DNA of 64,000 nucleotides from an uncultured Paracoccaceae bacterium (GCA_937924905.1 CALDUK010000021.1:23142-87141); one strand, 5' to 3'. Shown: positions 1 through 9,945, counted from the first letter of the stretch. Translations and numbers: made by a program. The notes: generated by a model not told the origin, from the letters alone.

Positions 1-1354
1 GCGCGTCCCAGCTTGACTGGATCTCATTGGCCACATCTTCTGCCGACTTGCCGCCGGTATAATCGACCATGCCGGTCCAGAACGTACCGGCACCGACACC
101 ACCAGGCATCAGGTCGGACCCGTCGAAACGGAAGGTCGTCGCATTGACCAGAATTTCGGCCTGACCGCGCAGCGCGTCGTTCAGATAGGTTTCCGGGTTC
201 ACCGATTTAAGCGGTGTAAGGAACCCTGACTGCGCGCCGAAGACCTCATGCGCCAATGGCAGCTTAAGGAAGTCCATCAACGCATTCGCGCCATCCGACG
301 GATTGGTGATCGCCATCAACGTACCACCGCCCAGAACCGGGTTGCCCAAGTCTTTGTCTGCATAGGACGGGAAGTAGAAGAAGTCGGTATCCGTGCCAAA
401 CTCGGTGCCTTCGGGGAAGAACGCCGGCACAAAAGATGCCTGACGATGCATGTAGCAACCCGGAGGCGACGAGAACAACCCGTTCGGGCTGTCGCGGAAG
501 TCGGTCGAGGCAACAGCCCCTGCGCCGCCGGCCACTTTGGCGTCATCGCGCGCGAACCAGCCGAATTCCTCGATCGCAGCAATCACCTTTGGATCGTTGA
601 ACGGCATCTCATTGGTGGTCCAGGCGTCGTAATCCTCGGCCGAGACGGTGCGCAGCATCATGTCTTCGACCCAGTCGGTCGCAGGCCAGCCCGTCGCAGC
701 ACCGGACCCCAGACCGATGCACCAGGGCACTTCACCATCGGCAACAATCTGTTCGGTCAAGGCGCGCAGATCTTCCATCGACTCCGGGATTTCATAACCC
801 GCGTCTTCAAAGTTTTCCGGGCTGTACCACACCAGCGACTTTACGTTGACGTTGTAGAAAAACCCATAGTGCTGCGGATTGCCATCGGCGTCGGCATAGG
901 TGCCAAGGTCAACCCAGGACGATCCCGCGCCGTAGTTTTCGGTCACAAAGTCGTCCATGCCCGCAGGCAGCGGCGACAACAGACCACGCGCGGCCAGATC
1001 AGCGGCCAGACCCGGTTGCGGGAACACAGCGATGTTCGGCGCAGACCCGGCTTCGGCATCAATGACGATTTGCTGTTCGAACCCATCCGAACCCGTATAG
1101 ATCACCTCGGCGCCGGTCGCGTCAGCGAAATAGGCCAGAACCGACCGGAACACATCATCTTCGGGTGTCAGCCAGGGGCCAAAAACGGTCACCTGCTGAC
1201 CAGACAGATCAGGGGCGCTTTCTGCCCATGCTGTGTAACTGTCCCAGCTAAAGGCACCTTCGCCGGGATTGAAAGGCAAATGGCCACCAGCCATTGCGCC
1301 ACTTGCGGTCAATGCAACAACGGCAGTGCCCGCAAGAAAGAGTGATTTGGACAT
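1..1354 (-). CDS. ABC transporter extracellular solute-binding protein (family 1, alpha-glucoside AglE-like), 3' end beyond left window edge
   Basis: Minus-strand frame open from ATG (1354-1352) to the window edge; translates MSKSLFLAGTAVVALTASGAMAGGHLPFNPGEG... with signal peptide and SBP-like body; missing from the ORF track because no stop lies in the window; divergent from the LacI gene. Confidence 0.85.
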   Translation of the reverse strand, partial: MSKSLFLAGTAVVALTASGAMAGGHLPFNPGEGAFSWDSYTAWAESAPDLSGQQVTVFGPWLTPEDDVFRSVLAYFADATGAEVIYTGSDGFEQQIVIDAEAGSAPNIAVFPQPGLAADLAARGLLSPLPAGMDDFVTENYGAGSSWVDLGTYADADGNPQHYGFFYNVNVKSLVWYSPENFEDAGYEIPESMEDLRALTEQIVADGEVPWCIGLGSGAATGWPATDWVEDMMLRTVSAEDYDAWTTNEMPFNDPKVIAAIEEFGWFARDDAKVAGGAGAVASTDFRDSPNGLFSSPPGCYMHRQASFVPAFFPEGTEFGTDTDFFYFPSYADKDLGNPVLGGGTLMAITNPSDGANALMDFLKLPLAHEVFGAQSGFLTPLKSVNPETYLNDALRGQAEILVNATTFRFDGSDLMPGGVGAGTFWTGMVDYTGGKSAEDVANEIQSSWDA

Positions 1355-1405
1355 CGAGATACCTCCCACGGTTTCCTTATCGCCACTTTGAGAATCGCAT
1401 TTTCC

Positions 1406-1417
1406 CAAAGCGCTTTG
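1406..1417. promoter_or_regulatory. LacI-family operator-like palindrome CAAAGCGCTTTG
   Basis: Perfect 12-bp palindrome in the divergent intergenic region upstream of the SBP gene. Confidence 0.65.
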
Positions 1418-1528
1418 AGAATTGGAGCCTTTACCAGCTTTGCCACAATGTCAACGCAATTAAACGGCCTATACAGACATTCGCCCTTGCACCCTGCAAA
1501 TGCGATTGCATAATAATCCCTCAAAATT

Positions 1529-1540
1529 GAAAGCGCTTTG
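1529..1540. promoter_or_regulatory. Second LacI-family operator-like site GAAAGCGCTTTG
   Basis: Shares the AAAGCGCTTT core with 1406-1417; just upstream of the LacI start codon. Confidence 0.65.
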
Positions 1541-1545
1541 AGCAT

Positions 1546-2595
1546 ATGAACCTTAAGGAACTCTCGGACTATCTGGGATTGTCGCAAACCACGGTAAGCC
1601 GGGCCTTGAATGGCTATCCGGAAGTCAGCGAAAAGACCCGCCGACGGGTGATGGATGCCGCGCGCCAACACGATTACCTGCCCGACGCCCGCGCCAAACG
1701 CCTGGCCACAGGGCGCGCGATGGCCATTGGCCATCTGCTGCCCGTGTCCAAGGAACACGAGATGGTCAACCCGATCTTCTCGGACTTTCTCGCAGGCGCG
1801 GGCAAACGCTATGCTGAAAACGGCTTCGATCTGGTCTTGTCCGTGGTCGAAGACAAGGACGAAGCCGAAACCTACCGCGATCTTGCCCGGCGTGGCGCAG
1901 TCGACGGCGTGGTTGTCCACGGCCCTCGCATCAATGACGAACGCATCGCACTTTTGACCGAACTGGGCCTGCCCTTTGTCGTCCACGGGCGCTCAAGTGA
2001 GGTCAGCACAGATTACAACTGGATCGACGTGAACAACCGCCGCGCCTTCGCGCGCGCCACGGCGTTTCTGCTCGATCTTGGTCATCGCCGCATCGCACTT
2101 TTGAACGGGCTTGCAGGCATGGATTTCGCCGCACGCCGGTTCAAAGGCTATCAAGACGGGCTGCACGCCGCCGGTCTGGACGTCGACCCCGATATCGTCA
2201 GCCATGCCGAGATGACAGAAACCTATGGCTATGCCCGGACCAATGCGCTTCTTGATCTGGACACCCCGCCGACCGCGATCATCATATCGTCGATCATCCC
2301 GGCCATCGGCGCACGGCGCGCGCTGGGCGACCGCGGCCTGACACCGGGCAAAGATATCTCGATCGTCATCCATGACGACGACCTGTCCTATTTCCGCAAT
2401 GACGGCGACGTGCCGACCTATACGGCCACCCGATCGTCAGTCCGCGCAGCGGGCGAAGAAACGGCCGATATGCTTTTGGCCGCCATCCGCGAACCGCACC
2501 AGCCCCCCCGCCAGCTTTTGCTTGAAGCCGAACTGACCGTCGGCCAGTCGACCGGCGCCGCGCCAGCCGTGCGCCAATTGCTCAAAGAAGGATAA
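1546..2595 (+). CDS. LacI family transcriptional regulator (AglR-like)
   Basis: N-terminal MNLKELSDYLGLSQTTVSRALNGYPEVSEKTRRRV LacI HTH; periplasmic-binding-like effector domain. Confidence 0.93.
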   Translation: MNLKELSDYLGLSQTTVSRALNGYPEVSEKTRRRVMDAARQHDYLPDARAKRLATGRAMAIGHLLPVSKEHEMVNPIFSDFLAGAGKRYAENGFDLVLSVVEDKDEAETYRDLARRGAVDGVVVHGPRINDERIALLTELGLPFVVHGRSSEVSTDYNWIDVNNRRAFARATAFLLDLGHRRIALLNGLAGMDFAARRFKGYQDGLHAAGLDVDPDIVSHAEMTETYGYARTNALLDLDTPPTAIIISSIIPAIGARRALGDRGLTPGKDISIVIHDDDLSYFRNDGDVPTYTATRSSVRAAGEETADMLLAAIREPHQPPRQLLLEAELTVGQSTGAAPAVRQLLKEG

Positions 2596-2599
2596 CACC

Positions 2600-3922
2600 A
2601 TGCTTCCGACCCGGAAGGATTTCCCCGAAGACTTCGTGTTCGGGGCAGCGACCTCCAGCTATCAGATCGAAGGTCACGGTTTTGGCGGTGCAGGCCGCAC
2701 CCATTGGGATGATTTTGCCGCCACTCCCGGCAATGTTGTCGGCGCAGAACACGGACAAATCGCCTGCGACCATTACCACCGGATGGACGAAGACCTTGAC
2801 CTTCTGGCAGCGCTCAATGTCGATGCCTACCGGTTTTCCACGTCCTGGGCGCGGGTGATGCCAGACGGCACAGGCGCGGTAAATCAGGACGGTCTCGATT
2901 TTTACGACCGTCTGGTCGATGGCCTTCTGGAACGCGGCATCAAACCGGCAGCTACGCTGTATCACTGGGAACTGCCCTCGGCGCTGGCCGATCAGGGCGG
3001 CTGGCGAAACCGCGATATTGCAAACTGGATGGCCGATTTCACCACCGCGATCATGGGCCGGATCGGCGACCGCGTCTGGTCAGCCGCCCCGATCAACGAA
3101 CCCTGGTGCGTGGGCTGGCTGTCGCATTTCATGGGCGCGCACGCCCCCGGCCTGCGCGACATTCGCGCAACCGCACGCGCGATGCACCATATCCTTCTGG
3201 CCCATGGCACCTCGATCCAGGCGATGCGCGCGCTTGGCATGAAAAATCTGGGCGCGGTCTGCAATCTGGAATGGGCCACGCCCGCAAATGACAGCGAAGC
3301 TGCAAAACAAGCAGCCGCGACCTATGACGCGATCTACAACCGCTTCTTCCTGTCCGGCATGTTCAAAGGCAAATATCCGGACCAGGTGCTGGCCGGTCTT
3401 GAACCTCACCTGCCGACCGGCTGGCAGGATGACTTCCCGACCATCATGTCACCTGTCGACTGGTGTGGGCTGAACTATTATACCCGCACGCTGGTCGATC
3501 ACGACAATGGCCCCTGGCCGCATTACACCCAATCGCGTGGCGACCTGCCCAAAACCTATCTGGAATGGGAAATTTACCCCAAAGGCTTGACCGATTTCCT
3601 GATCCGCACGCAACAGGACTATACCGGCGACCTGCCGCTTTATGTCACCGAAAACGGTCTGGCGCTGGAAGATCCGATCAAAAACGGCACCATCGACGAT
3701 CAGGCACGCATCGACTTTGTGTCCAGCCACCTGACCGCGGTACAAGACGCCATTGTCGCTGGCGCACCGGTCAAAGGCTATTTCCAATGGTCACTTCTGG
3801 ACAATTACGAATGGGCGTGCGGCTATGCCCCGCGCTTTGGGCTTGTTTATGTTGACTTTGAGACCTTGCAGCGGACGCCCAAATCCTCGTATCAGGCGCT
3901 GGCAAACGCTTTCGCTAGGTAA
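2600..3922 (+). CDS. GH1 beta-glucosidase
   Basis: FVFGAATSSYQIEG, YRFSTSWARVMPDG, NEPW and YVTENG motifs of GH1. Confidence 0.95.
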   Translation: MLPTRKDFPEDFVFGAATSSYQIEGHGFGGAGRTHWDDFAATPGNVVGAEHGQIACDHYHRMDEDLDLLAALNVDAYRFSTSWARVMPDGTGAVNQDGLDFYDRLVDGLLERGIKPAATLYHWELPSALADQGGWRNRDIANWMADFTTAIMGRIGDRVWSAAPINEPWCVGWLSHFMGAHAPGLRDIRATARAMHHILLAHGTSIQAMRALGMKNLGAVCNLEWATPANDSEAAKQAAATYDAIYNRFFLSGMFKGKYPDQVLAGLEPHLPTGWQDDFPTIMSPVDWCGLNYYTRTLVDHDNGPWPHYTQSRGDLPKTYLEWEIYPKGLTDFLIRTQQDYTGDLPLYVTENGLALEDPIKNGTIDDQARIDFVSSHLTAVQDAIVAGAPVKGYFQWSLLDNYEWACGYAPRFGLVYVDFETLQRTPKSSYQALANAFAR

Positions 3923-3925
3923 TCT

Positions 3926-4900
3926 ATGTCCGATCACAAGCCCGACACTTTGTCACTCGTCGCCGATGTCGGCGGCACCAACACGCGCGTGGCCCTTGCC
4001 AAAGGGGCCAGGCTGTTAAGCGACACGGTGCGGAAATATCCAAACCAGGACTATCCGGGGCTTGGCACTGTGTTGGCCAGCTATGTTGAAAGCGAAAAGG
4101 TCGATTGCAAAGGGGCCGCGGTTGCCATCGCGGGCCCGGTGCGCGACGGGCGCGGTACGCTGACCAATCTGGACTGGTCGATGGACACCAAACTGCTGGC
4201 CGACGTCACCAAGGCCGAAACCGTCGCCGTGCTGAACGATCTTCAGGCACAGGGCCACGCCATGGGGCTGGTCGCGGAAAGCACCCTGACCACCGTGATT
4301 GATGGCCCCAAAAAGGCCGGTGGCACACGTCTGGTGATCGGGGTCGGCACCGGCTTCAACGCCGCCGTTGTCTATGACACCCCCGGCGGCCGCATGGTGC
4401 CACCGTCCGAAGCAGGCCACGCAAATATGCCGCTTCGAACCAAAGCCGAATTGCGGCTTTGCAAATTTGTCGAAACCAGCCACGGCTTTCCGGCGGTCGA
4501 AGACGTGATGTCTGGCCGTGGTCTTGAACGCATCTATGGCTGGCTTGCGTCCGAAGCGGGCAATCACAATGAAAAGCGCGCCGCTGAAATCATGGCCGAC
4601 GCCGAAACCGACCCGATTGCGGGGGAAACCATCCGGTGGTTCGTCAAAATTCTGGGCACCGTTGCTGGCAACCTGTCGCTGATCCACCTGCCATTCGGTG
4701 GCGTGTCGCTGATCGGCGGCGTCGCTCGCGCGATGCAGCCCTATTTCGATGAATTTGGCTTTGCAGACGCGTTCCGCGACAAAGGACGGTTCGCGGGATT
4801 TATGAATAATTTTCATGTGGATCTGGTCGAAGATGACTTCGCCGCGCTTGTGGGTCTGGCTGCCCATCTGGACCACCAGATCAACCTCTCCGGCGCCTGA
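3926..4900 (+). CDS. glk: Glucokinase
   Basis: LVADVGGTNTRVAL phosphate-binding motif; follows the GH1 gene. Confidence 0.9.
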   Translation: MSDHKPDTLSLVADVGGTNTRVALAKGARLLSDTVRKYPNQDYPGLGTVLASYVESEKVDCKGAAVAIAGPVRDGRGTLTNLDWSMDTKLLADVTKAETVAVLNDLQAQGHAMGLVAESTLTTVIDGPKKAGGTRLVIGVGTGFNAAVVYDTPGGRMVPPSEAGHANMPLRTKAELRLCKFVETSHGFPAVEDVMSGRGLERIYGWLASEAGNHNEKRAAEIMADAETDPIAGETIRWFVKILGTVAGNLSLIHLPFGGVSLIGGVARAMQPYFDEFGFADAFRDKGRFAGFMNNFHVDLVEDDFAALVGLAAHLDHQINLSGA

Positions 4901-5036
4901 AACCGCAGGCCGCGGCAAAGAATGTGATACGGCCTGCGAAAACCGAAAAACAGTAACCGCATCTTAACAGCCCGAACGGTACATAGCCGAGGCCCGATGA
5001 ACGACACCGGGCGAACGACTTGGTTGAGGTGCGCGT

Positions 5037-5312
5037 ATGGCGAAACAGGTTTCACTCCCGCCCAAACTTGATACGGCGGCGGCGGCGGCCCTGCGAACGG
5101 AATTGGAAAATGCGTCCGGGGACAGCATCGCTTTTGATGCAGCCCAGGTCGAACAATTGGGCGCAGCATGTCTTGAAATGCTTTTGTCTGCCGTCGTGCT
5201 GTGGCGAAAGAACGGGCAAACGGTTTCATTTGAAAATGTCTCGCAAACCATGGCGGACGACCTCGGGCGGTTTGGCCTGACCCCGGACCGTTTGGCGGGG
5301 TACGCAGCATGA
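5037..5312 (+). CDS. STAS-domain protein of chemotaxis operon
   Basis: 91 aa, STAS-like LDTAAAAALRTELENASGDSIAFDAAQVEQLGAACLEMLL; overlaps the following cheY. Confidence 0.75.
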   Translation: MAKQVSLPPKLDTAAAAALRTELENASGDSIAFDAAQVEQLGAACLEMLLSAVVLWRKNGQTVSFENVSQTMADDLGRFGLTPDRLAGYAA

Positions 5313-5674
5313 CAATCTCGGTTCTCGCCGTTGATGACAGCCGCACCATGCGGGACATGATCAACCTTGCACTTGCCACCGAAGGCTTCGATGTCGCGCT
5401 GGCCGAAGATGGCGAACACGGGCTCGAAGTCCTCGATGGTCTGGCCCCCGATGTCATCATCACCGATATCAACATGCCACGCCTTGACGGGTTCGGCTTC
5501 ATCGACGCCGTCAGGGCGCGCGACGACACGCGGACAACGCCCATTCTGGTGCTCACCACAGAAAGCTCGGCCGAACTGAAATCCAAAGCCCGCGATGCCG
5601 GGGCCACCGGATGGATCGTCAAACCGTTCGCGCAAGACAAACTGGTGCGGGCGCTCCGCATGGTTGCAGGTTAA
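5309..5674 (+). CDS. cheY: Chemotaxis response regulator CheY
   Basis: Receiver domain: VLAVDDSRTMRDMI, DVIITDINMPRLDG, VKPF. Confidence 0.92.
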   Translation: MTISVLAVDDSRTMRDMINLALATEGFDVALAEDGEHGLEVLDGLAPDVIITDINMPRLDGFGFIDAVRARDDTRTTPILVLTTESSAELKSKARDAGATGWIVKPFAQDKLVRALRMVAG

Positions 5675-5685
5675 AAGGCAGTCCC

Positions 5686-7872
5686 GTGTCCGATCCTATG
5701 CAAGAAATCATGGCCTCGTTCTTCGTGGAATGCGAAGAACTGCACGAGGCGCTGACCGACGCTTTGCAAATGATGGCCGATGGCGAACACGATGTGGAAA
5801 CCATCAATGTCGCCTTCCGCGCAGTCCATTCCATCAAAGGCGGTGCCGGGGCTTTTGGTCTCGACGATCTGGTCAGCTTTGCCCACCAATTTGAAACCGT
5901 GATGGATGGGTGCCGGTCGGGCGATCTGGGGATCACCGATGATTTGGTGCAACTGTTCCTGCGATGCGGGGATTTTCTGTCTGACCTGATCCGCTGTTCG
6001 CGCGACAGCGACGACATCAACACATCGGTCGCCGAAGGGTTGATTGGCGAACTTGCGGGCTATGTCCCTGACAGTGGCGACGATGGCCCGGAAGAAACCG
6101 TCGATTTTCAGCCAACCACGCTTAGCCTTGGCGATCTGGGCCCGGGCGGCCCGGCCCTTGATCTGCCCGCCGACCTGCCGCCCTTGCCTGATTTGCCGCC
6201 TTTGGGTGACCTCCCTCCGCTGGACGCGACTGCACATCCGGACACCGCCACAACCGGCCCACGCCAGGGCTTGTCCGTGACCTTTAAGCCGGAACACGAA
6301 CTTTACGAAAGCGGGAACGAACCGCTCTTTTTCCTCCGCGCGCTCGCCGATCTTGGCCCATGCGATATTTCTCTCAGCTTCGACGCCCCAGACGATCTTG
6401 TCGATCTGGCAAAATCCGGCCACCGCCTCAGCTGGCAGATTGACATCGACACCGAAGCTGGCCCGGCAGACGTGCACGAAATCTTCGAATTTGCCGTCGG
6501 GCTTTGCCAAATCGACGTCACAGAACGCACCGCAGCCACAGCCGCCGACGCCGCGCCTGACCTGCCCGCGCCACCGGCAGACGATGCCCCGCCACCCGAC
6601 ACCCCGGCCCCAAAGATCACAACCCCCGCCAAACCAGCGGCAAAATCAGCCCCCAAAACGGCAACCAAAGCGTCCCCCACCGTGCGCGTTGATCTGGAAC
6701 GCATCGAACGGCTGGTCAATCTGGTCGGCGAGTTGGTGATCAACCAGGCCATGCTCACCCAGTCCATCGCCGAAGAAAACATCCCCCCCAATTCACCGGT
6801 TTCGGCGGGGCTGGATGAATTCATGCAATTGACCCGCAACATTCAGGAAAGCGTGATGATGATCCGCGCCCAGCCGGTCAAATCGCTCTTTCAGCGCATG
6901 TCGCGCATCGTGCGCGAAGCCTCAACCGCCGTCGGCAAATCCGTCAAGCTTGTCACCGAAGGCGACACGACCGAAATCGACAAAACCGCCATCGAATGCC
7001 TGGCCGATCCGCTGACCCATATGATCCGCAATGCAGTCGACCACGGCCTTGAATCTTCGGAAAAACGTCTGGAAACCGGCAAGTCCAAACAAGGCGAAAT
7101 CCGGTTGGCCGCCGCGCATCGCTCGGGCCGCGTGATCATCGAAGTCTCGGATGACGGCGGCGGCATCAATCGCGAAAAAGTCCGCTCGATTGCCGAAAGC
7201 AAAGGTCTGGTTTCGCCGGACGCCGCGCTCAGCGACAGCGAAATCGATCAGCTTTTGTTCCTGCCTGGGTTTTCCACGGCGGACGCGGTGTCCAACCTGT
7301 CGGGTCGCGGTGTCGGCATGGATGTCGTCAAAACCCAGATCACGTCGCTCGGCGGTCGGATCACCATTGATTCAGTGCCCGGCAAAGGCACCACGTTCAG
7401 CATCTCCTTGCCGCTGACGCTCGCCGTGCTTGACGGTATGGTCGTCACTGTTGCGGGCGAAACCCTCGTCGTCCCCGTCAATGCCATCGTTGAATCGCTG
7501 TCGCTTGAACGAAAAGACCTGAACCCGGTCTCGCCGGGCCAGACCGTGCTTTGCGTGCGCGACCAATTCGTGCCCGTCCTCGATCTTGGGCGCGAACTTG
7601 GCTACCGCAACGCGATCTGTGTCGATGACGGTGCCATTGCGCTCCTGATTTCGCCCGAAGAAGGCATCCTCGTCGCCATGCTTGTCGACAGTATCGAAGA
7701 CCAGCGCCAGGTGGTGATCAAAGGCATGCAGGAAAGCTATGGCCGCGTCCCCGGCGTCGCGGCGGCAACCATCCTTGGCGACGGCAAGGTCGCGCTTATC
7801 CTTGACGCGAATGACCTCGTCCAAAATGCCGCCGGGGCAAATCTAACCGAGGCTGAAAGAAAGGCGTCCTGA
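5686..7872 (+). CDS. cheA: Chemotaxis histidine kinase CheA
   Basis: HPt motif AFRAVHSIKGGAGAFGL, H-box/HATPase (NAVDHGLE, GRGVGMDVV) and CheW-like C-terminus; GTG start at 5686 is better than the ORF-track start at 5611, which overlaps cheY. Confidence 0.94.
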   Translation: MSDPMQEIMASFFVECEELHEALTDALQMMADGEHDVETINVAFRAVHSIKGGAGAFGLDDLVSFAHQFETVMDGCRSGDLGITDDLVQLFLRCGDFLSDLIRCSRDSDDINTSVAEGLIGELAGYVPDSGDDGPEETVDFQPTTLSLGDLGPGGPALDLPADLPPLPDLPPLGDLPPLDATAHPDTATTGPRQGLSVTFKPEHELYESGNEPLFFLRALADLGPCDISLSFDAPDDLVDLAKSGHRLSWQIDIDTEAGPADVHEIFEFAVGLCQIDVTERTAATAADAAPDLPAPPADDAPPPDTPAPKITTPAKPAAKSAPKTATKASPTVRVDLERIERLVNLVGELVINQAMLTQSIAEENIPPNSPVSAGLDEFMQLTRNIQESVMMIRAQPVKSLFQRMSRIVREASTAVGKSVKLVTEGDTTEIDKTAIECLADPLTHMIRNAVDHGLESSEKRLETGKSKQGEIRLAAAHRSGRVIIEVSDDGGGINREKVRSIAESKGLVSPDAALSDSEIDQLLFLPGFSTADAVSNLSGRGVGMDVVKTQITSLGGRITIDSVPGKGTTFSISLPLTLAVLDGMVVTVAGETLVVPVNAIVESLSLERKDLNPVSPGQTVLCVRDQFVPVLDLGRELGYRNAICVDDGAIALLISPEEGILVAMLVDSIEDQRQVVIKGMQESYGRVPGVAAATILGDGKVALILDANDLVQNAAGANLTEAERKAS

Positions 7873-7873
7873 C

Positions 7874-8362
7874 ATGACCCATCCCAACGACCAAGACGCC
7901 AAGCCTGCGGGCCCGGACAGCGGCGACCCGACTGAATTTCTGTCCTTCCGCATTGGCGACGACGAATATTCCGTCGACATCATGTCGGTGCGCGAAATCC
8001 GTGGCTGGACCCAAACGACCTCGCTGCCGCATTCCCCCAGCTTTGTGCGCGGTGTGATCAACCTGCGCGGCACCGTCCTTCCGGTCATCGATCTGGCCAT
8101 GCGCCTGGGCCTTGCGGAAACCGATCCCGAAGACCGCAATGTCATCATCGTTGTCGATGCCGGCGAACGCGTGATGGGCCTGCGCGTCGATGCGGTCTCA
8201 GACATTCTGTCCTTCACAAAAGATCAGCTGCAACCCCCACCCGACGTGGCCTCGCCAGCTACGGAATCGTTCGTAAAAGCCCTGACCATCCTCGACGAAC
8301 GCATGGTGCGCATGCTTGACCTGTCGACCGTCCTGCCCGGCATAGAAGAGATCGCGGCATGA
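7874..8362 (+). CDS. cheW: Chemotaxis coupling protein CheW
   Basis: EFLSFRIGDDEYSVDIMSVREIRGW...GVINLRGTVLPVIDL. Confidence 0.94.
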   Translation: MTHPNDQDAKPAGPDSGDPTEFLSFRIGDDEYSVDIMSVREIRGWTQTTSLPHSPSFVRGVINLRGTVLPVIDLAMRLGLAETDPEDRNVIIVVDAGERVMGLRVDAVSDILSFTKDQLQPPPDVASPATESFVKALTILDERMVRMLDLSTVLPGIEEIAA

Positions 8363-9174
8363 CCGACCTCGCGCGCCCGTCTCCCCTTGGCGACCACGAT
8401 TTCAAAACAATCGTCGATATCGCCGCGCGCACCGCAGGGCTGGCCATTCCCGAAACAAAAAAATCGCTGGTCCAGTCGCGGATTGCGCGACGCATGCGCC
8501 AATTGGGCCTCAGCGACTATACCGATTATCTAAGCTCGCTGGAAACCGACACGGTCGAAATCAACCATTTCATCTCGGCCCTCACCACAAATGTTTCGCA
8601 TTTCTTCCGCGAGGCGCATCACTTCGACGACTTCGCCCAGACGCATTTGTCGCATGCGGCGGCGGGCAAGCTGCGCTTTTGGTCCGCAGGATGTTCAAAC
8701 GGTCAAGAACCCTACTCGATGGCAATGACTGTTTTGCGCAAACTGCCACAAGCCGCTGCGCAAGATGTTCGTATCCTTGCGACCGATATCGACCCCGCGG
8801 TGATCGAGCGCGCGAAACAGGGTGCTTATTCCAAACAGGAAATCGCGGGCGTGCCAGACGGCGAACAAGCCCGGTTTTTCGAACGACGCGCCGACGACAT
8901 GTTCGAAGTGAAGCCCGAATTGAAATCACTGATTTCGTTTCGGCGGCTGAACCTGAACGCGGGGAAATGGCCGATGTCAGGCCATTTCGATGCCATATTT
9001 TGCCGAAACGTCATGATCTACTTCAATGACGACACCCAACGCGCCTTGATTGAACACTTCCGCGCCCGCCTCCGCCCCGGCGGCAGCCTCTATCTTGGAC
9101 ATTCGGAACGGGTTCATCCGATCGAAGGCAGCGGTTTCACGATCACCGGCGTCACCACCTACCGAAAAAGTTAG
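8359..9174 (+). CDS. cheR: Chemotaxis methyltransferase CheR
   Basis: VSHFFREAHHF, FWSAGCSNGQEPYSMAM, FDAIFCRNVMIYFN motifs; 4-bp overlap with cheW. Confidence 0.95.
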   Translation: MTDLARPSPLGDHDFKTIVDIAARTAGLAIPETKKSLVQSRIARRMRQLGLSDYTDYLSSLETDTVEINHFISALTTNVSHFFREAHHFDDFAQTHLSHAAAGKLRFWSAGCSNGQEPYSMAMTVLRKLPQAAAQDVRILATDIDPAVIERAKQGAYSKQEIAGVPDGEQARFFERRADDMFEVKPELKSLISFRRLNLNAGKWPMSGHFDAIFCRNVMIYFNDDTQRALIEHFRARLRPGGSLYLGHSERVHPIEGSGFTITGVTTYRKS

Positions 9175-9192
9175 CAAGAGTGTAACCAAACC

Positions 9193-9579
9193 ATGTCTCT
9201 CCGAGAACAGCTGCGCATCATGGTGGTGGACGATATGTCCACAAGCCGGGGTCTTATCACACAGGCCCTCGATTCCATGGGCATCCAAAACATCGCGACG
9301 GCGGGTGACGGGCGCACTGCCCTGGCCGCCATCGCCCAATCGCCGGTTCATCTGGTCATCTCGGATTACAATATGCCCGAAATGGATGGCCTGCATCTTT
9401 TGCACTATCTGCGGTCATCACCCGCAACGCAGAAAACCGGGTTCCTTCTGATCACGGGGCGCGCGGATCCCGAGATTATCAACAAGGGCAAGCAACTGGG
9501 CATGAACAACTTTCTCGCCAAGCCATTCCAGCCCGTCGATCTGAAAACCGCAATCGAAGCCATAGTCGGACGCCTTTGA
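9193..9579 (+). CDS. cheY: CheY-like response regulator
   Basis: IMVVDDMSTSRGLI, ISDYNMPEMDGL, AKPF. Confidence 0.92.
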   Translation: MSLREQLRIMVVDDMSTSRGLITQALDSMGIQNIATAGDGRTALAAIAQSPVHLVISDYNMPEMDGLHLLHYLRSSPATQKTGFLLITGRADPEIINKGKQLGMNNFLAKPFQPVDLKTAIEAIVGRL

Positions 9580-9945
9580 ATGACCACGACAATCGGTGAG
9601 CCTGCCTGTTCGGCGCGGGATGTTGCGCATATCCTCGGGGCCTCGGCCACACTGATGGAAAGCTTTTTTCAAAGCGATCTGGCATTGCAGGATGCGATTG
9701 CAAACCTGTCCGCAACAGCCAGTTCCGCGGTCGATGTGACCAGCCTTCAACATGCCGATCTTCTGACCCAGACGCATGCGGATCTGGCCAGATTGCTGGG
9801 CGCGCTTTCCGACGTTCTGGGCGGCGAAGCCATCGGGCTTGGGGATCTCAAGAAAACCCTGACGCTGCGCAGTCTTGAAACCGCGCTTTTTGATCCCGAC
9901 GATGCCGACCCGGCTCCGGAAAGCGGCGAGCTTTCCTTGTTCTAG
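9580..9945 (+). CDS. Small protein of chemotaxis operon, putative CheZ/CheT-like phosphatase
   Basis: 121 aa, starts immediately after the cheY stop; SLQHADLLTQTHADL contains a DxxxQ motif; acidic C-terminus ending SGELSLF. Confidence 0.6.
   Translation: MTTTIGEPACSARDVAHILGASATLMESFFQSDLALQDAIANLSATASSAVDVTSLQHADLLTQTHADLARLLGALSDVLGGEAIGLGDLKKTLTLRSLETALFDPDDADPAPESGELSLF

Noticed and set aside
248-1345. 365-aa + strand ORF at the left edge
   Set aside because: Antisense of the solute-binding protein gene; translation is Arg/His-rich with no recognisable domain, while the minus frame gives a clear signal peptide and SBP.
5611-5685. Upstream extension of cheA
   Set aside because: Overlaps cheY out of frame; GTG at 5686 (VSDPMQEIM) fits the conserved HPt start.
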